Source: an uncultured Lachnospiraceae bacterium (GTDB taxonomy: Bacteria; Bacillota; Clostridia; Lachnospirales; Lachnospiraceae). From it: DNA of 64,000 bases. Position numbers and translations under genes: made by a program. Below the pieces are notes generated by a model that worked only from the letters and a program-made list of their open reading frames with translations, was not told where the DNA came from and did not search any database. Shown here piece after piece: positions 53,138-61,855 of the stretch. The stretch spans positions 1 to 64,000 of the forward strand of contig CACZBM010000001.1 in the NCBI GenBank assembly GCA_902779445.1. The letters run 5' to 3'. The number at the start of each line of letters is the position of its first letter. Positions within the stretch are counted from its first letter, which is position 1.

Positions 53138-54514
53138 ATGACATTCACTTCAAATCTGTTCTTAATAGGATTATTACCGTTTTTCGTGTGTTTATATAAT
53201 CGGGTTGGTAATAAAAAACCTGCAGCCAGGCAGGTCCTTCTATTACTGGCAAATAGTCTGTTTATTGTGTGGGGTGGCGTAGGCTATCTCCTGTTTCATT
53301 GTGCCTTCTCGATAATCATTTCTTTGCTTGCAACAATCGTATATAAAATCAGAAACAGGCTCATACTTACGTTTTCAGTGTTATTATCTGTTGTACCTCT
53401 TGTTGTTACAAAATACACGGCATTCATTATTAATATTATAAATTCTGTAACCGGCTTTAATGCCACTGCACCATCAATTGTTATTCCAATAGGTATTTCT
53501 TTTGTTACCTTTGAGGCTATTTCCCTATTGGTTGACATCTTTAGGGGAACCGTCAGCAGGAACCCGTCCCTGTTCAACACATATTTATACCTTAGCTTTT
53601 TTCCAACAGTAACCTCCGGTCCAATCATAAGATATGACGATTTTAATAATGGTCTTTACAATCATCACTTTTCTTGTGACTATATGGCTTCCATAGAGAG
53701 GATTGAGATTGGCCTGTGCAAAAAAGTATTAATAGCAGATAAGATTGCAATTTTAGCAGACTACTACTTTGATGGAGTCGCACTTGGAAACAATTTTTCC
53801 TGTGTTGGATTATGGATTGGATCTATAGCGTATTCACTTCAGCTGTACTTCGATTTTTCCGGTTACTCTGATATGGCTATTGGTATCGGAGGATTATTAG
53901 GATTCAATATTAGCGAAAACTTTAACCAGCCATATCAAGCATGCAGCATATCTGATTTCTGGAAAAGATGGCATATTTCATTAACCCAGTGGTTCAGAGA
54001 TTATATCTATATACCCCTTGGGGGAAACAGATGCGCAAAAGGCCGCCATATAATAAACATGTTGTTGGTATGGCTGCTAACAGGAATATGGCATGGTGCA
54101 GACTGGAAATATATCTTTTGGGGAATTGGTTATTTTCTTCTTATAGTTTCCGAAAAATACCTTGTTCAAAAACATATCCGGGTTTCAAAAATCATCAGTC
54201 ATATATACACGCTGTTTTTTGTAAATTTGCTATGGGTGCCTTTTAGAGCTGATAATCTATCCGTAACTGTAAATTATATATCCGGACTTTTTGGCAAAGG
54301 CATCGGTAATATCGAGGCAAAAGCGGTACGATTTATACCGCTGATAGTTTTAGCAATTATCCTATGTTTTCCCTGGAATAAGCTTTTCCGCATATTCCGC
54401 GACAGTAGATGGTTTTATATCCTAAAAGGTGTTACTTTGATCATACTTGTATGCCTGGCAATATGCGCTACCGTTAACTCATCATACGCGCCTTATATTT
54501 ATGGGAACTTTTGA
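53138..54514 (+). CDS. MBOAT-family membrane O-acyltransferase (second locus)
   Basis: The 458-residue protein has about eleven membrane segments and the MBOAT motifs PIGISFVTFEAISLLVDIF, FFPTVTSGPIIRYDDF, YSDMAIGIGGLLGFN, SDFWKRWHISLTQWFRDY and the active-site His in LLTGIWHGADWKYIFWG. It is a paralogue of the gene at 20685-22112. Codon use is AT-richer than its neighbours (many TTA, ATA and AAT codons), which suggests separate acquisition. AAGG lies upstream of the ATG. The SGNH-like partner gene follows 14 bases downstream. Confidence 0.93.
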   Translation: MTFTSNLFLIGLLPFFVCLYNRVGNKKPAARQVLLLLANSLFIVWGGVGYLLFHCAFSIIISLLATIVYKIRNRLILTFSVLLSVVPLVVTKYTAFIINIINSVTGFNATAPSIVIPIGISFVTFEAISLLVDIFRGTVSRNPSLFNTYLYLSFFPTVTSGPIIRYDDFNNGLYNHHFSCDYMASIERIEIGLCKKVLIADKIAILADYYFDGVALGNNFSCVGLWIGSIAYSLQLYFDFSGYSDMAIGIGGLLGFNISENFNQPYQACSISDFWKRWHISLTQWFRDYIYIPLGGNRCAKGRHIINMLLVWLLTGIWHGADWKYIFWGIGYFLLIVSEKYLVQKHIRVSKIISHIYTLFFVNLLWVPFRADNLSVTVNYISGLFGKGIGNIEAKAVRFIPLIVLAIILCFPWNKLFRIFRDSRWFYILKGVTLIILVCLAICATVNSSYAPYIYGNF

Positions 54515-54528
54515 GAGAGTGTTTTATC

Positions 54529-55650
54529 ATGAAAAAATCCATTAATATTAACATGCAGTGGCACATCATTATAGTTACTATCATTATATTTATACTGTCT
54601 ATTACTTCATGGTTTAATTTTGCCCGGAGTACCGGAAGAATAATAAAACATCAATATCTAGATAGAAAAGAAACAGAGATTACATTAGATAAAGGCTCAA
54701 TAGATGCATTAATTGACCAGATCGATTCAATGTGGTCTGTTTGTAAGATGTCTGAGCTAAGCAGCATTGACTCACTTGTAACGTATTTTGTGATTGGAGA
54801 GATCTCATCGGATCAGGTCATTTCCGGAACAAACAGATGGCTTTTCTATAATTCAATTGATGATTTCGAGGGAACAAGCAGGTATTCCGCACCGGAATTA
54901 GAAAACATGGCTCAGTCCGCGTTATTTACCCAAAACGGATTAGAGGAAAAAGGCATTAAATTGGCAATAGTAGTTGCTCCAAACAAAGATAATATATACC
55001 CTGAGTTTATGCCTGATATATATACACATGCTGAAAGATCCAGGACAGATGAACTGATTGAGTACCTTATGCAAAGAGGGGTTAATATCGTCTCACCAAA
55101 ACATGCATTACTTGAAAATCACCTTTCCCAACAGGTGTATTATTCTTATGACAGTCACTGGAATCAATTAGGCGCCTACATAGGGGTTAGAGATACATTG
55201 AATTCCCTGAATATTTCAATGCCGGAGTTATCAAAAAGAAATATACTCTCAAGCGAATTACGCGGTCATTATCATTATTGCGCCGAAGATGATCTAGCGA
55301 AAATGGTTGGTCTCAGGCTAGCTTTTTCCGATGAGAAAGAGTATGAGGTCGATGGCACGGTACTAATGGATTGGGTGGCATTTGACTCAGAACAAACCGC
55401 AGAAACAATATCTCACTTTTATAATGAAAATGCTGTCCGTAAAGAAAGTGTTTTTTTGGTGGGGGATTCATTCCGGTCTTCCATGGTCCCTGCTTTGAGA
55501 GAACAATTTTCTGATGTATATGTGGTTCATCGTTCCTACTATACACCGGAAATGCTTGATGACATCCATCCGGATTATCTGATTGCAGAATATGTCGAAA
55601 GATTCTCTGATCAAATTGAAAAAATAAACTCCCTTTTAGAAACGGCATAG
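54529..55650 (+). CDS. AlgJ/DHHW-type SGNH-like acyltransferase partner
   Basis: The 373-residue protein has an N-terminal membrane anchor (WHIIIVTIIIFILSITSW) and an external AlgX/AlgJ-type domain with GTNRWLFYN, AIVVAPNKDNIYPEFMP, the YYSYDSHWNQLGAYIG motif (Asp-His block) and LVGDSFRSSMVPAL (nucleophile block). Such proteins accept acyl groups from MBOAT partners and load them onto extracellular glycans. The start is the ATG at 54529; the frame-extending TTG overlaps the MBOAT stop codon. It shares the AT-rich character of its partner. Confidence 0.85.
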   Translation: MKKSININMQWHIIIVTIIIFILSITSWFNFARSTGRIIKHQYLDRKETEITLDKGSIDALIDQIDSMWSVCKMSELSSIDSLVTYFVIGEISSDQVISGTNRWLFYNSIDDFEGTSRYSAPELENMAQSALFTQNGLEEKGIKLAIVVAPNKDNIYPEFMPDIYTHAERSRTDELIEYLMQRGVNIVSPKHALLENHLSQQVYYSYDSHWNQLGAYIGVRDTLNSLNISMPELSKRNILSSELRGHYHYCAEDDLAKMVGLRLAFSDEKEYEVDGTVLMDWVAFDSEQTAETISHFYNENAVRKESVFLVGDSFRSSMVPALREQFSDVYVVHRSYYTPEMLDDIHPDYLIAEYVERFSDQIEKINSLLETA

Positions 55651-55670
55651 TCGCACTGTGCGACTATGCC
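55644..55670 (+). terminator. Perfect hairpin over the SGNH-like gene stop codon
   Basis: GGCATAGTCGCAC-T-GTGCGACTATGCC is a perfect 13-bp inverted repeat (55644-55670) containing the stop codon TAG. It is followed by AGCAAGTATACTTTTGCT, a second small palindrome. No strong T run. The 55671-55764 gap further contains CTCG-rich inverted arms resembling those inside the 43771 element. Confidence 0.65.
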
Positions 55671-55764
55671 ATAGCAAGTATACTTTTGCTCGTTGAGAAT
55701 CGAATAATTGCTTCGCATTTATTCTCAGACTCGCATAAACATCTTCGATATTTCTGCTCGTTTC

Positions 55765-56910
55765 TCACATCAGCTTTCTGAACATTGTTTCGAAGTCGGC
55801 GATGGAAGCCTGACGGGGATTTCCGGGTGCGCAGGCATCGGCTGCTGCAGACTCGCAGAGGAAAGGAAGATCCTCTTCCTTAAGCTTCTCAAGCTTTGTG
55901 GGGATTCCCACATCAACCGAGAGCTGGCGTACTGCGTCAATAGCTGCCTTTCTGTATGCCTTCTCATCCATTCCGGTCGTATCAACACCGAATGCTTCGG
56001 CTATATTCTTAAACTTGGTGCCTGTATTCTCCTGATTGAACTCCATGACTATGGGAAGCATCATCGCACAGGCAACACCATGAGGTGTGTCATAAACAGC
56101 GCCGAGGGTATGTGCCATAGAGTGGGCGATTCCGAGGCCTACATTTGAATAAGCCATGGCAGTTACATACTGTGCAAGAGCCATTCCCTCACGTCCGTCA
56201 GGGTCATTTTCAACTGCCTTGCGAAGATTCTTTGCTATGAGCTGAATTGATTCAAGATTCAGTACATCTGCAAGCTCCCATGCAGCAGCAGTGGTGTAGC
56301 CTTCGATAGCGTGGGTAAGCGCATCCATTCCTGTGGATGCTGTAAGTCCCTTAGGCATTGATGACATCATATCAGGATCCACAACAGCTATATCAGGGAT
56401 GTCATTAGGGTCCACGCAGACGAACTTTCTTCTCTTCTCCACATCTGTGATAACATAGTTTATGGTGGACTCTGCACCGGTTCCGCCTGTCGTGGGTACT
56501 GCTATCGTAAATACCGTCCTCTTCTTTGTAGGTGACAGGCCTTCAAGAGAACGAACATCGGCAAATTCAGGATTGTTAACGATGATACCGATTCCCTTAC
56601 CGGTATCCATGGAAGATCCTCCGCCTATGGTTATCATGCAGTCAGCGCCGGACTTTTTATAAGCCTCTACACCGTGCTGGACATTTTCAATAGTCGGGTT
56701 GGGTTTGATATCAGAATAGAGTTCGAACGCGATCCCGTTTTTATCGAGAAGATCGGTCACTTTCTTTGTAACTCCGAACTTTACGAGATCCGGATCGGAT
56801 GCAACAAACGCTTTCTTATATCCCCTGGATGTGATAAGTCCCGGGATTTCCTGGATAGCGCCGTGTCCATGATAAGAAATACCATTAAGCACAAAACGAT
56901 TAACTGCCAT
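55765..56910 (-). CDS. fucO: Lactaldehyde reductase/1,2-propanediol oxidoreductase (iron ADH)
   Basis: The 381-residue group III iron-dependent alcohol dehydrogenase shows strong similarity to E. coli FucO: RGYKKAFVASDPDLV, MITIGGGSSMDTGKGIGII, NNPEFADVRSLEGLSPT, VPTTGGTGAESTINYVITD, STGMDALTHAIEGYT and NVGLGIAHSMAHTLGAVYDT, with Asp and His metal ligands. It reduces L-lactaldehyde to propanediol in fucose or rhamnose fermentation, or other short aldehydes. GGAGG lies before the ATG. It has its own promoter. Confidence 0.88.
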   Translation of the reverse strand: MAVNRFVLNGISYHGHGAIQEIPGLITSRGYKKAFVASDPDLVKFGVTKKVTDLLDKNGIAFELYSDIKPNPTIENVQHGVEAYKKSGADCMITIGGGSSMDTGKGIGIIVNNPEFADVRSLEGLSPTKKRTVFTIAVPTTGGTGAESTINYVITDVEKRRKFVCVDPNDIPDIAVVDPDMMSSMPKGLTASTGMDALTHAIEGYTTAAAWELADVLNLESIQLIAKNLRKAVENDPDGREGMALAQYVTAMAYSNVGLGIAHSMAHTLGAVYDTPHGVACAMMLPIVMEFNQENTGTKFKNIAEAFGVDTTGMDEKAYRKAAIDAVRQLSVDVGIPTKLEKLKEEDLPFLCESAAADACAPGNPRQASIADFETMFRKLM

Positions 56911-56935
56911 TTAAAATACCTCCTTGAATAATAAT

Positions 56936-57001
56936 GAGACACTTCTCATGTCTCCCCAATACGAACACGTAAATTTTACTATATTACATATCGGGCCTCA
57001 A
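56936..57001 (-). promoter_or_regulatory. fucO promoter and leader hairpin
   Basis: On the minus strand TTGAGG (56996-57001, overlapping the ctpA stop codon), a 17-base spacer and TAAAAT (56973-56978) form a promoter. The leader contains GAGACA-TGAGAAG-TGTCTC (56936-56954), which could be an operator or an RNA hairpin. Confidence 0.6.
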
Positions 57002-58221
57002 GGAGTATTTACGACTTCTATCGCTTTCTGAAGCTGGTTATCCGTTCCCTTTTTATACTGCTCGACGTCTAATTCCACTTTTACATCAGGTTCGATCCCG
57101 GTTCCCTGAATATTGATCCCGTTAGGAGTATAATATCTGGAATTTGTGAGCTTGATCGCAGATCCGTCCTGAAGGGGATAGATATTCTGTACTATACCTT
57201 TTCCGTAAGTGGTAGTCCCCACAATGGTACCTATTCCGTAATCCTTAACCGCTCCTGTCAGCAGTTCGGATGCGCTTGCCGAGCCTGAATCCACCAGCAC
57301 CACAAGAGGGATATCCAGCTTCTCCGGTGTGACCGCATTATAATCATGTCTCTTTCCCTTGCTGTCCAGAGTATAGGTAACAACTCCCGGGGGCAGCAGT
57401 TCATCTGCGATCTTTACAGCAGCATCAACCATTCCCCCGCTGTTTCCGCGAAGATCGATGATAAGACTCTTCATGCCCTGCTCTTTCAGATCCTTATATG
57501 CCGCTTCAAACTGTTCCGAAGTGATCGTGTCAAAGATCCCTATTATAATATATCCCGTGTCTTTTTCCAGCATGTTATGAGACACGGTAGTAGCTTCTAT
57601 TATGCCTCTCTTTACAGTAACCTCTACCTCTTCACGATCCTCACCCCGGAGCATTGTGAGAACGACCTCGGTTCCTTCTTCACCACGAACCTTGTCCACC
57701 AGGTCAGAAATATCCACACCCAGTACAACTTCACCGTCGACTTTATAAAAGATATCCTCTATTTCAACTCCGGCTGCTTTTGCCGGGGAATCATCAGATG
57801 TAAAGCCCGAAACATAGAAATAGCCTTCATCGCTGGAACTGATATTAACTCCGACACCGGCAAAATACCCTTTTTTCGATTCGGAAAATCTGGAATACTC
57901 CTTAGCCGTATAATACTCGGAGTAGTCATCGTTAAGGGATTCCACAAGACCCTTGTACATTCCCTCTGCCCGATCCTCTGCTGTTTCTCCGGAGTTATCA
58001 TCTTCCTTGTAATCCAGATAATAATAGTCTATGTAGTCGTTAAGAAGATCCACCTTTTCCTGCACAGCAGGAGACAGGATGCTGTCTTCACTGCTGACCA
58101 CATCCGTACGACCCAGTATAATATTGTGAATGGATTCTCCGAACAGCACGACAATAACTGCTGCCAGAGCTATAAGCAGACCTGCTATCAGACCTCCCCA
58201 AAAACCGGGACCCTTTTTCAT
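56998..58221 (-). CDS. C-terminal processing peptidase (S41 family, CtpA)
   Basis: The 407-residue protein has an N-terminal membrane anchor (GGLIAGLLIALAAVIVVLFG), a PDZ domain (about 100-185: FAGVGVNISSSDEGYFYVSG, VDISDLVDKVRGEEGTEVVL) and an S41 catalytic domain with the Ser in LVDSGSASASELLTGA and Lys in TTYGKGIVQ. It degrades or trims extracellular proteins after C-terminal recognition. AAAGG precedes the ATG. It lies 13 bases after ftsX; this ftsE-ftsX-ctpA order is widespread in Firmicutes. Confidence 0.94.
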   Translation of the reverse strand: MKKGPGFWGGLIAGLLIALAAVIVVLFGESIHNIILGRTDVVSSEDSILSPAVQEKVDLLNDYIDYYYLDYKEDDNSGETAEDRAEGMYKGLVESLNDDYSEYYTAKEYSRFSESKKGYFAGVGVNISSSDEGYFYVSGFTSDDSPAKAAGVEIEDIFYKVDGEVVLGVDISDLVDKVRGEEGTEVVLTMLRGEDREEVEVTVKRGIIEATTVSHNMLEKDTGYIIIGIFDTITSEQFEAAYKDLKEQGMKSLIIDLRGNSGGMVDAAVKIADELLPPGVVTYTLDSKGKRHDYNAVTPEKLDIPLVVLVDSGSASASELLTGAVKDYGIGTIVGTTTYGKGIVQNIYPLQDGSAIKLTNSRYYTPNGINIQGTGIEPDVKVELDVEQYKKGTDNQLQKAIEVVNTP

Positions 58222-58234
58222 TACGTACCTTTCT

Positions 58235-59134
58235 TTATACCCTCAGATGTTTTCTGACTGTGGCGAAGCTACCTAGAAACCCTATTCCCACTCCAAGTAT
58301 GAGTGACGCCGGAACCAGGGTAGTGAATATCTCCTTGATGGAGAGGAACTGAAGCAGTGAATCAAGTACTGCAAACTTCTCTACAAGATACTCTACTGCC
58401 CGTTTATAGATGAAATAAATCGCTGCCAGCGGAATAGCCGCCCCAACTATACCAAGGATCATTCCCTCAAATACAAAAGGCGCCCTGACAACAAAATCCG
58501 TCGCTCCTATAAGCTTCATGATACCTATCTCTTCACGCCTGACCGTGATACCGATAGCTACGGTATTGCTGATAAGGAATATGGAGACTGCGAGAAGGAT
58601 CAGTATGATACCCATGGAAACGATTCCGATAAGGGAATTCATACTGGTAAGCATGGTAGCCACTACCGCGGATTTCCTGACCTGACGGACTCCCGGCAGG
58701 CTTTCGATATACGTGACAAGACTCTCCTGCATTGAGATATCATTCATATATATCTCATAATTGGAATCCTCGGCCAGCGGATTATCATCTCCGAAACTGT
58801 CCACGTAGTCTCCGAGATTTTCTGTCTTAAATGCTTCCCACGCCTCTTCGGCGGAAACATATACTATCTTCGATACTTCCGCCCTTTTACTGATCTCGTC
58901 TCCGATAGCTTTTATCTTTTCATCCGAAAGACCCTCATCAAAGAACACAGTGATAGCCACTCCGGACTGTGCCTGTCTTACGATATTGGAAAAATTCAGA
59001 ACTATCGAATAGAACATTCCGAAAAGGAACACACAGGAGGCTATTGTTGCAATAGTAGCCAAAGAGAATATCTTATTTCTGAATATATTTTTGATTCCCT
59101 GTCCCAGAGAATAAAAGAATGCACTAATCCTCAT
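58235..59134 (-). CDS. ftsX: Cell division protein FtsX
   Basis: The 299-residue membrane protein has one N-terminal membrane segment, an extracellular domain (about 50-165), and three C-terminal membrane segments with the FtsX motif EEIGIMKLIGATDFVVRAPF. With FtsE it activates peptidoglycan hydrolases from inside the cell. It overlaps ftsE by 11 bases. Confidence 0.95.
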   Translation of the reverse strand: MRISAFFYSLGQGIKNIFRNKIFSLATIATIASCVFLFGMFYSIVLNFSNIVRQAQSGVAITVFFDEGLSDEKIKAIGDEISKRAEVSKIVYVSAEEAWEAFKTENLGDYVDSFGDDNPLAEDSNYEIYMNDISMQESLVTYIESLPGVRQVRKSAVVATMLTSMNSLIGIVSMGIILILLAVSIFLISNTVAIGITVRREEIGIMKLIGATDFVVRAPFVFEGMILGIVGAAIPLAAIYFIYKRAVEYLVEKFAVLDSLLQFLSIKEIFTTLVPASLILGVGIGFLGSFATVRKHLRV

Positions 59135-59810
59135 CTATATAACCGCCTTTTTTCTGATCGCTCACGATAACGCCCTTTTTCATCGTGATAACCCTCTTAC
59201 GCATCTCGTTTACGATCTCACGATTATGGGTTACAACGAGGACCGTTGTGCCGTTTTTATTGATCTGTTCTAAGAGCTTCATGATCTCCCAGGTGTTTTT
59301 GGGATCCAGATTTCCTGTGGGCTCATCCGCCAGAAGAATGGGCGGCTTATTAATAATGGCCCTTGCCAGTGCCACTCTCTGCTGCTCTCCTCCGGATAAT
59401 TCCCTGGGGCGGCTCTTATATTTTTCCGCAAGTCCCACAAGAGAAAGAACGCTGGGAACGTTTCTTCTGATCTCCCGGGCCGGTACAGAAATAACTCTCT
59501 GGGCGAATGCCACATTTTCATAGACATTCCGGTCTTTCAAAAGTCTGAAATCCTGAAAGACGACTCCTATACCCCTTCTGTACCTGGGGATCCCACGGTG
59601 CTTCAGCTTTACAACGTCTGTATGATTGACCATTATCCTGCCGCTGGTGGGCGTAAGCTCCCTGAGCAGAAGTTTTATCAATGTAGACTTTCCCGAACCG
59701 GAATCTCCCACGATAAATACAAACTCTCCCTTTTCGATATGGAGGCTCACATTATTCAATGCAGGTGAACCGGTAGAAAAAGACTTATTTACATCTTCCA
59801 GAATTATCAT
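59124..59810 (-). CDS. ftsE: Cell division ATP-binding protein FtsE
   Basis: The 228-residue ATPase has Walker A VGDSGSGKSTLIKLLL, signature ELSGGEQQRVALARAI, Walker B ILLADEPTGNLDPKN and VVTHNREIVNEMRKR. It is the cytoplasmic partner of FtsX. AAGGG lies 5 bases before the ATG. The CdaR-like regulator gene lies 29 bases upstream on the same strand. Confidence 0.96.
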   Translation of the reverse strand: MIILEDVNKSFSTGSPALNNVSLHIEKGEFVFIVGDSGSGKSTLIKLLLRELTPTSGRIMVNHTDVVKLKHRGIPRYRRGIGVVFQDFRLLKDRNVYENVAFAQRVISVPAREIRRNVPSVLSLVGLAEKYKSRPRELSGGEQQRVALARAIINKPPILLADEPTGNLDPKNTWEIMKLLEQINKNGTTVLVVTHNREIVNEMRKRVITMKKGVIVSDQKKGGYIDED

Positions 59811-59839
59811 TTTTTACCCTTATGTGGCGGATACTTCCG

Positions 59840-60931
59840 TCAATAATTCGTATCTTCCATGTACTTCATGTATTTCGCCACCATAAGAGCGATCTTGAAA
59901 GTAATGGCATCCTCGAATATACGGAGATCCAGTCCGGTAGTTTTTTGCAGCTTATCCAGCCTGTAAACAAGAGTATTCCTGTGAATATACAGCTGGCGGC
60001 TGGTTTCCGACACGTTCAATGAATTCTCGAAGAATTTATTGATGGTAGCCAGCGTCTCATCGTCAAATTCCTCGGGAGATTTACCCTCAAATATTTCATG
60101 TATGAACATCTTGCAAAGAGGAATGGGAAGCTGATAAATGATACGTCCTATTCCAAGGGAACTGTATGCCACCACACTTCTCTCTTCGAAGAATATCTTA
60201 CCTACATCAAGTGCCATTTTGGCTTCTTTATAGGAACGGCTCACATCCTTGATATCCTCAACGACTGTTCCGTAGGATATCCTTACCTTTTCCTCCCCGC
60301 CCTTATTCAGGAATTCGAGGAGATTTGAGGAGAGCTTTCTATTCTCCTCCATGGTATCGCTCTCTGTAACCTCATGGACCACGATGACATTTTTCTCATC
60401 TACAGCAGTCACGAAATCCGCAGGAGTGGATATGAAGTACTCCCTGATCTTTTCAAGTGCGGCTGTATTGGTCTCCCCTTCCGTCTCTACAAGAAAGACG
60501 GCTCTCTTAACATCAGTCGCAATATGAAGCTTCTTCGCCCTGTTAAATATATCCACCAGGAGAAGATTGTCAAGGATCAGGTTCTTAACAAAATTATCCT
60601 TGTCAAAACGCTCCTTGTATGCCACAAGGAGACTCTGTATCTGAAAGGCTGCGATCTTGCCCACCATGTGGGCATCATCACCGCCTCCGCCTGTCACCAG
60701 AATATATTCCAGCTGTCCGTCATCATCATGGATCTTAAAAAACTGAAACCCCCTGATCTCCTGACTGTCCGCCTGTGATGACGCAAAGGAAACAACATCT
60801 CTGCTATTTACCTCATCTGCGCGGAAAGTATTCGCCAGATCTTTCCCCTCAGTGTCAAAAATGCACATTTCGATCCTGGTGATATCCTTCAGTCCATCAA
60901 TCGTATTCTGTAGTATTTGGTTTGATATCAT
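59840..60931 (-). CDS. CdaR/PucR-type transcriptional regulator
   Basis: The 363-residue protein has an N-terminal diacid-recognition-like domain (about 1-130), a GGDEF-like middle region (about 140-270: KRAVFLVETEGETNT, RISYGTVVEDIKDVSRSYKE) and a C-terminal HTH_30 (FFENSLNVSETSRQLYIHRN, TLVYRLDKLQKTTGLDLR). This is the layout of CdaR sugar diacid regulators and PucR proteins. The effector is unknown. The start at 60931 has GAAGGAG before the ATG. Its location beside ftsE suggests regulation of envelope or division genes, or mere proximity. Confidence 0.88.
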   Translation of the reverse strand: MISNQILQNTIDGLKDITRIEMCIFDTEGKDLANTFRADEVNSRDVVSFASSQADSQEIRGFQFFKIHDDDGQLEYILVTGGGGDDAHMVGKIAAFQIQSLLVAYKERFDKDNFVKNLILDNLLLVDIFNRAKKLHIATDVKRAVFLVETEGETNTAALEKIREYFISTPADFVTAVDEKNVIVVHEVTESDTMEENRKLSSNLLEFLNKGGEEKVRISYGTVVEDIKDVSRSYKEAKMALDVGKIFFEERSVVAYSSLGIGRIIYQLPIPLCKMFIHEIFEGKSPEEFDDETLATINKFFENSLNVSETSRQLYIHRNTLVYRLDKLQKTTGLDLRIFEDAITFKIALMVAKYMKYMEDTNY

Positions 60932-61050
60932 ATTTTTACTCCTTCTCCGAGTACTCAATAGATTCTTTTATCTTAATACTTTAATACAAAAAATGGAATA
61001 GTTTCACCGATATTTTTTGTGTATTTTTTACAAAGAAATCCCTGAGGGTT

Positions 61051-61794
61051 TCAAATATCGACTATTTTGCCGTTGTCCTCCTCCATTGATGTGGCAGGGT
61101 TTTCATCCTGATTCTCTGCCTCTGCGGTCTTTTCGTAATTATCAGCCGCATTCTTAAAAAACTTTCTCAGCAGCATTTCTCCGATACCGCCTCTCTTTAC
61201 AGCACCGTCTCCGTTGATCCTGAGCGACACATCACGAAGTTCGATGATCAGCTGCGATCCGAGTTTCATCTTATTGTCCCTTATAAAAGTCTCGGCATCG
61301 GGAGATTCCAGATTCATAAGTACTATATCGGGCATACACCCGTTAATCTCATTTACGATAGTATCATCTCCGCCAACAGTTTCTTCCCGCACGGCGGATG
61401 AAATGATATTTAATCCGTCATAAAAAGTGCAGAGAGCACTTTTGAAACCCTGAAGTCTGGCATCCGTTTCGGAGATCAGGAAAATACTCCTTTTTTCCTT
61501 CACAAATTTCCGTAGCATCCCCTTCAGGAAAAGATTACTGTTTATCTCTTTCTCTCTGGATCTGCTGCTAAAGGAACCAGCCTGGAGAATATCATTACTG
61601 GTAGCAACCGCAATATCCATGGACTCTATATCTCTCTTCATATCTTCGTCCGTTGACGCCCTTAACAGAGTGTCATGGGTAATAAAATCCACGGTGTTGC
61701 ATGAACCGTTATTTAAGTATGTGGAAATCCTGCGCATCGCTTCTCTGACTGAGTAGTCCCTGAGCATGATCCCCATTACCTCGATTTTTCTCAT
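61051..61794 (-). CDS. Divergent WecG/TagA/CpsF-like protein, probably inactive
   Basis: The 247-residue protein starts RKIEVMGIMLRDYSVREAMR and continues with DFITHDTLLRASTDED, RSIFLISETDARLQGFKSAL and CMPDIVLMNLESPDAE, in the order of WecG/TagA glycosyltransferases. The usual LPDG segment with the catalytic Asp reads VATS here, and the GxPKQExW motif is replaced by LESPDAETFI. It may be a non-catalytic or differently acting relative. The start at 61794 is supported by family N-terminus and promoter spacing. A C-terminal acidic tail of about 30 residues has no family counterpart. Confidence 0.6.
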   Translation of the reverse strand: MRKIEVMGIMLRDYSVREAMRRISTYLNNGSCNTVDFITHDTLLRASTDEDMKRDIESMDIAVATSNDILQAGSFSSRSREKEINSNLFLKGMLRKFVKEKRSIFLISETDARLQGFKSALCTFYDGLNIISSAVREETVGGDDTIVNEINGCMPDIVLMNLESPDAETFIRDNKMKLGSQLIIELRDVSLRINGDGAVKRGGIGEMLLRKFFKNAADNYEKTAEAENQDENPATSMEEDNGKIVDI

Positions 61795-61801
61795 GGGGAT
61801 A

Positions 61802-61849
61802 AGTATAACCCACGAATAGTTGCTTCGCAACTTCCATGCGTTATATAAT
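61802..61849. promoter_or_regulatory. Overlapping divergent promoters, both leaderless
   Basis: Minus strand: TTGCGA (61825-61830), 17 bases, TATACT (61802-61807), then 7 bases to the WecG-like ATG. Plus strand: TTGCTT (61820-61825), 18 bases, TATAAT (61844-61849), then 6 bases to the GT39-like ATG. The two -35 boxes overlap inside the palindrome GTTGCTTCGCAAC (61819-61831), so only one polymerase can probably bind at a time. Confidence 0.65.
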
Positions 61850-61855
61850 TGGGCC

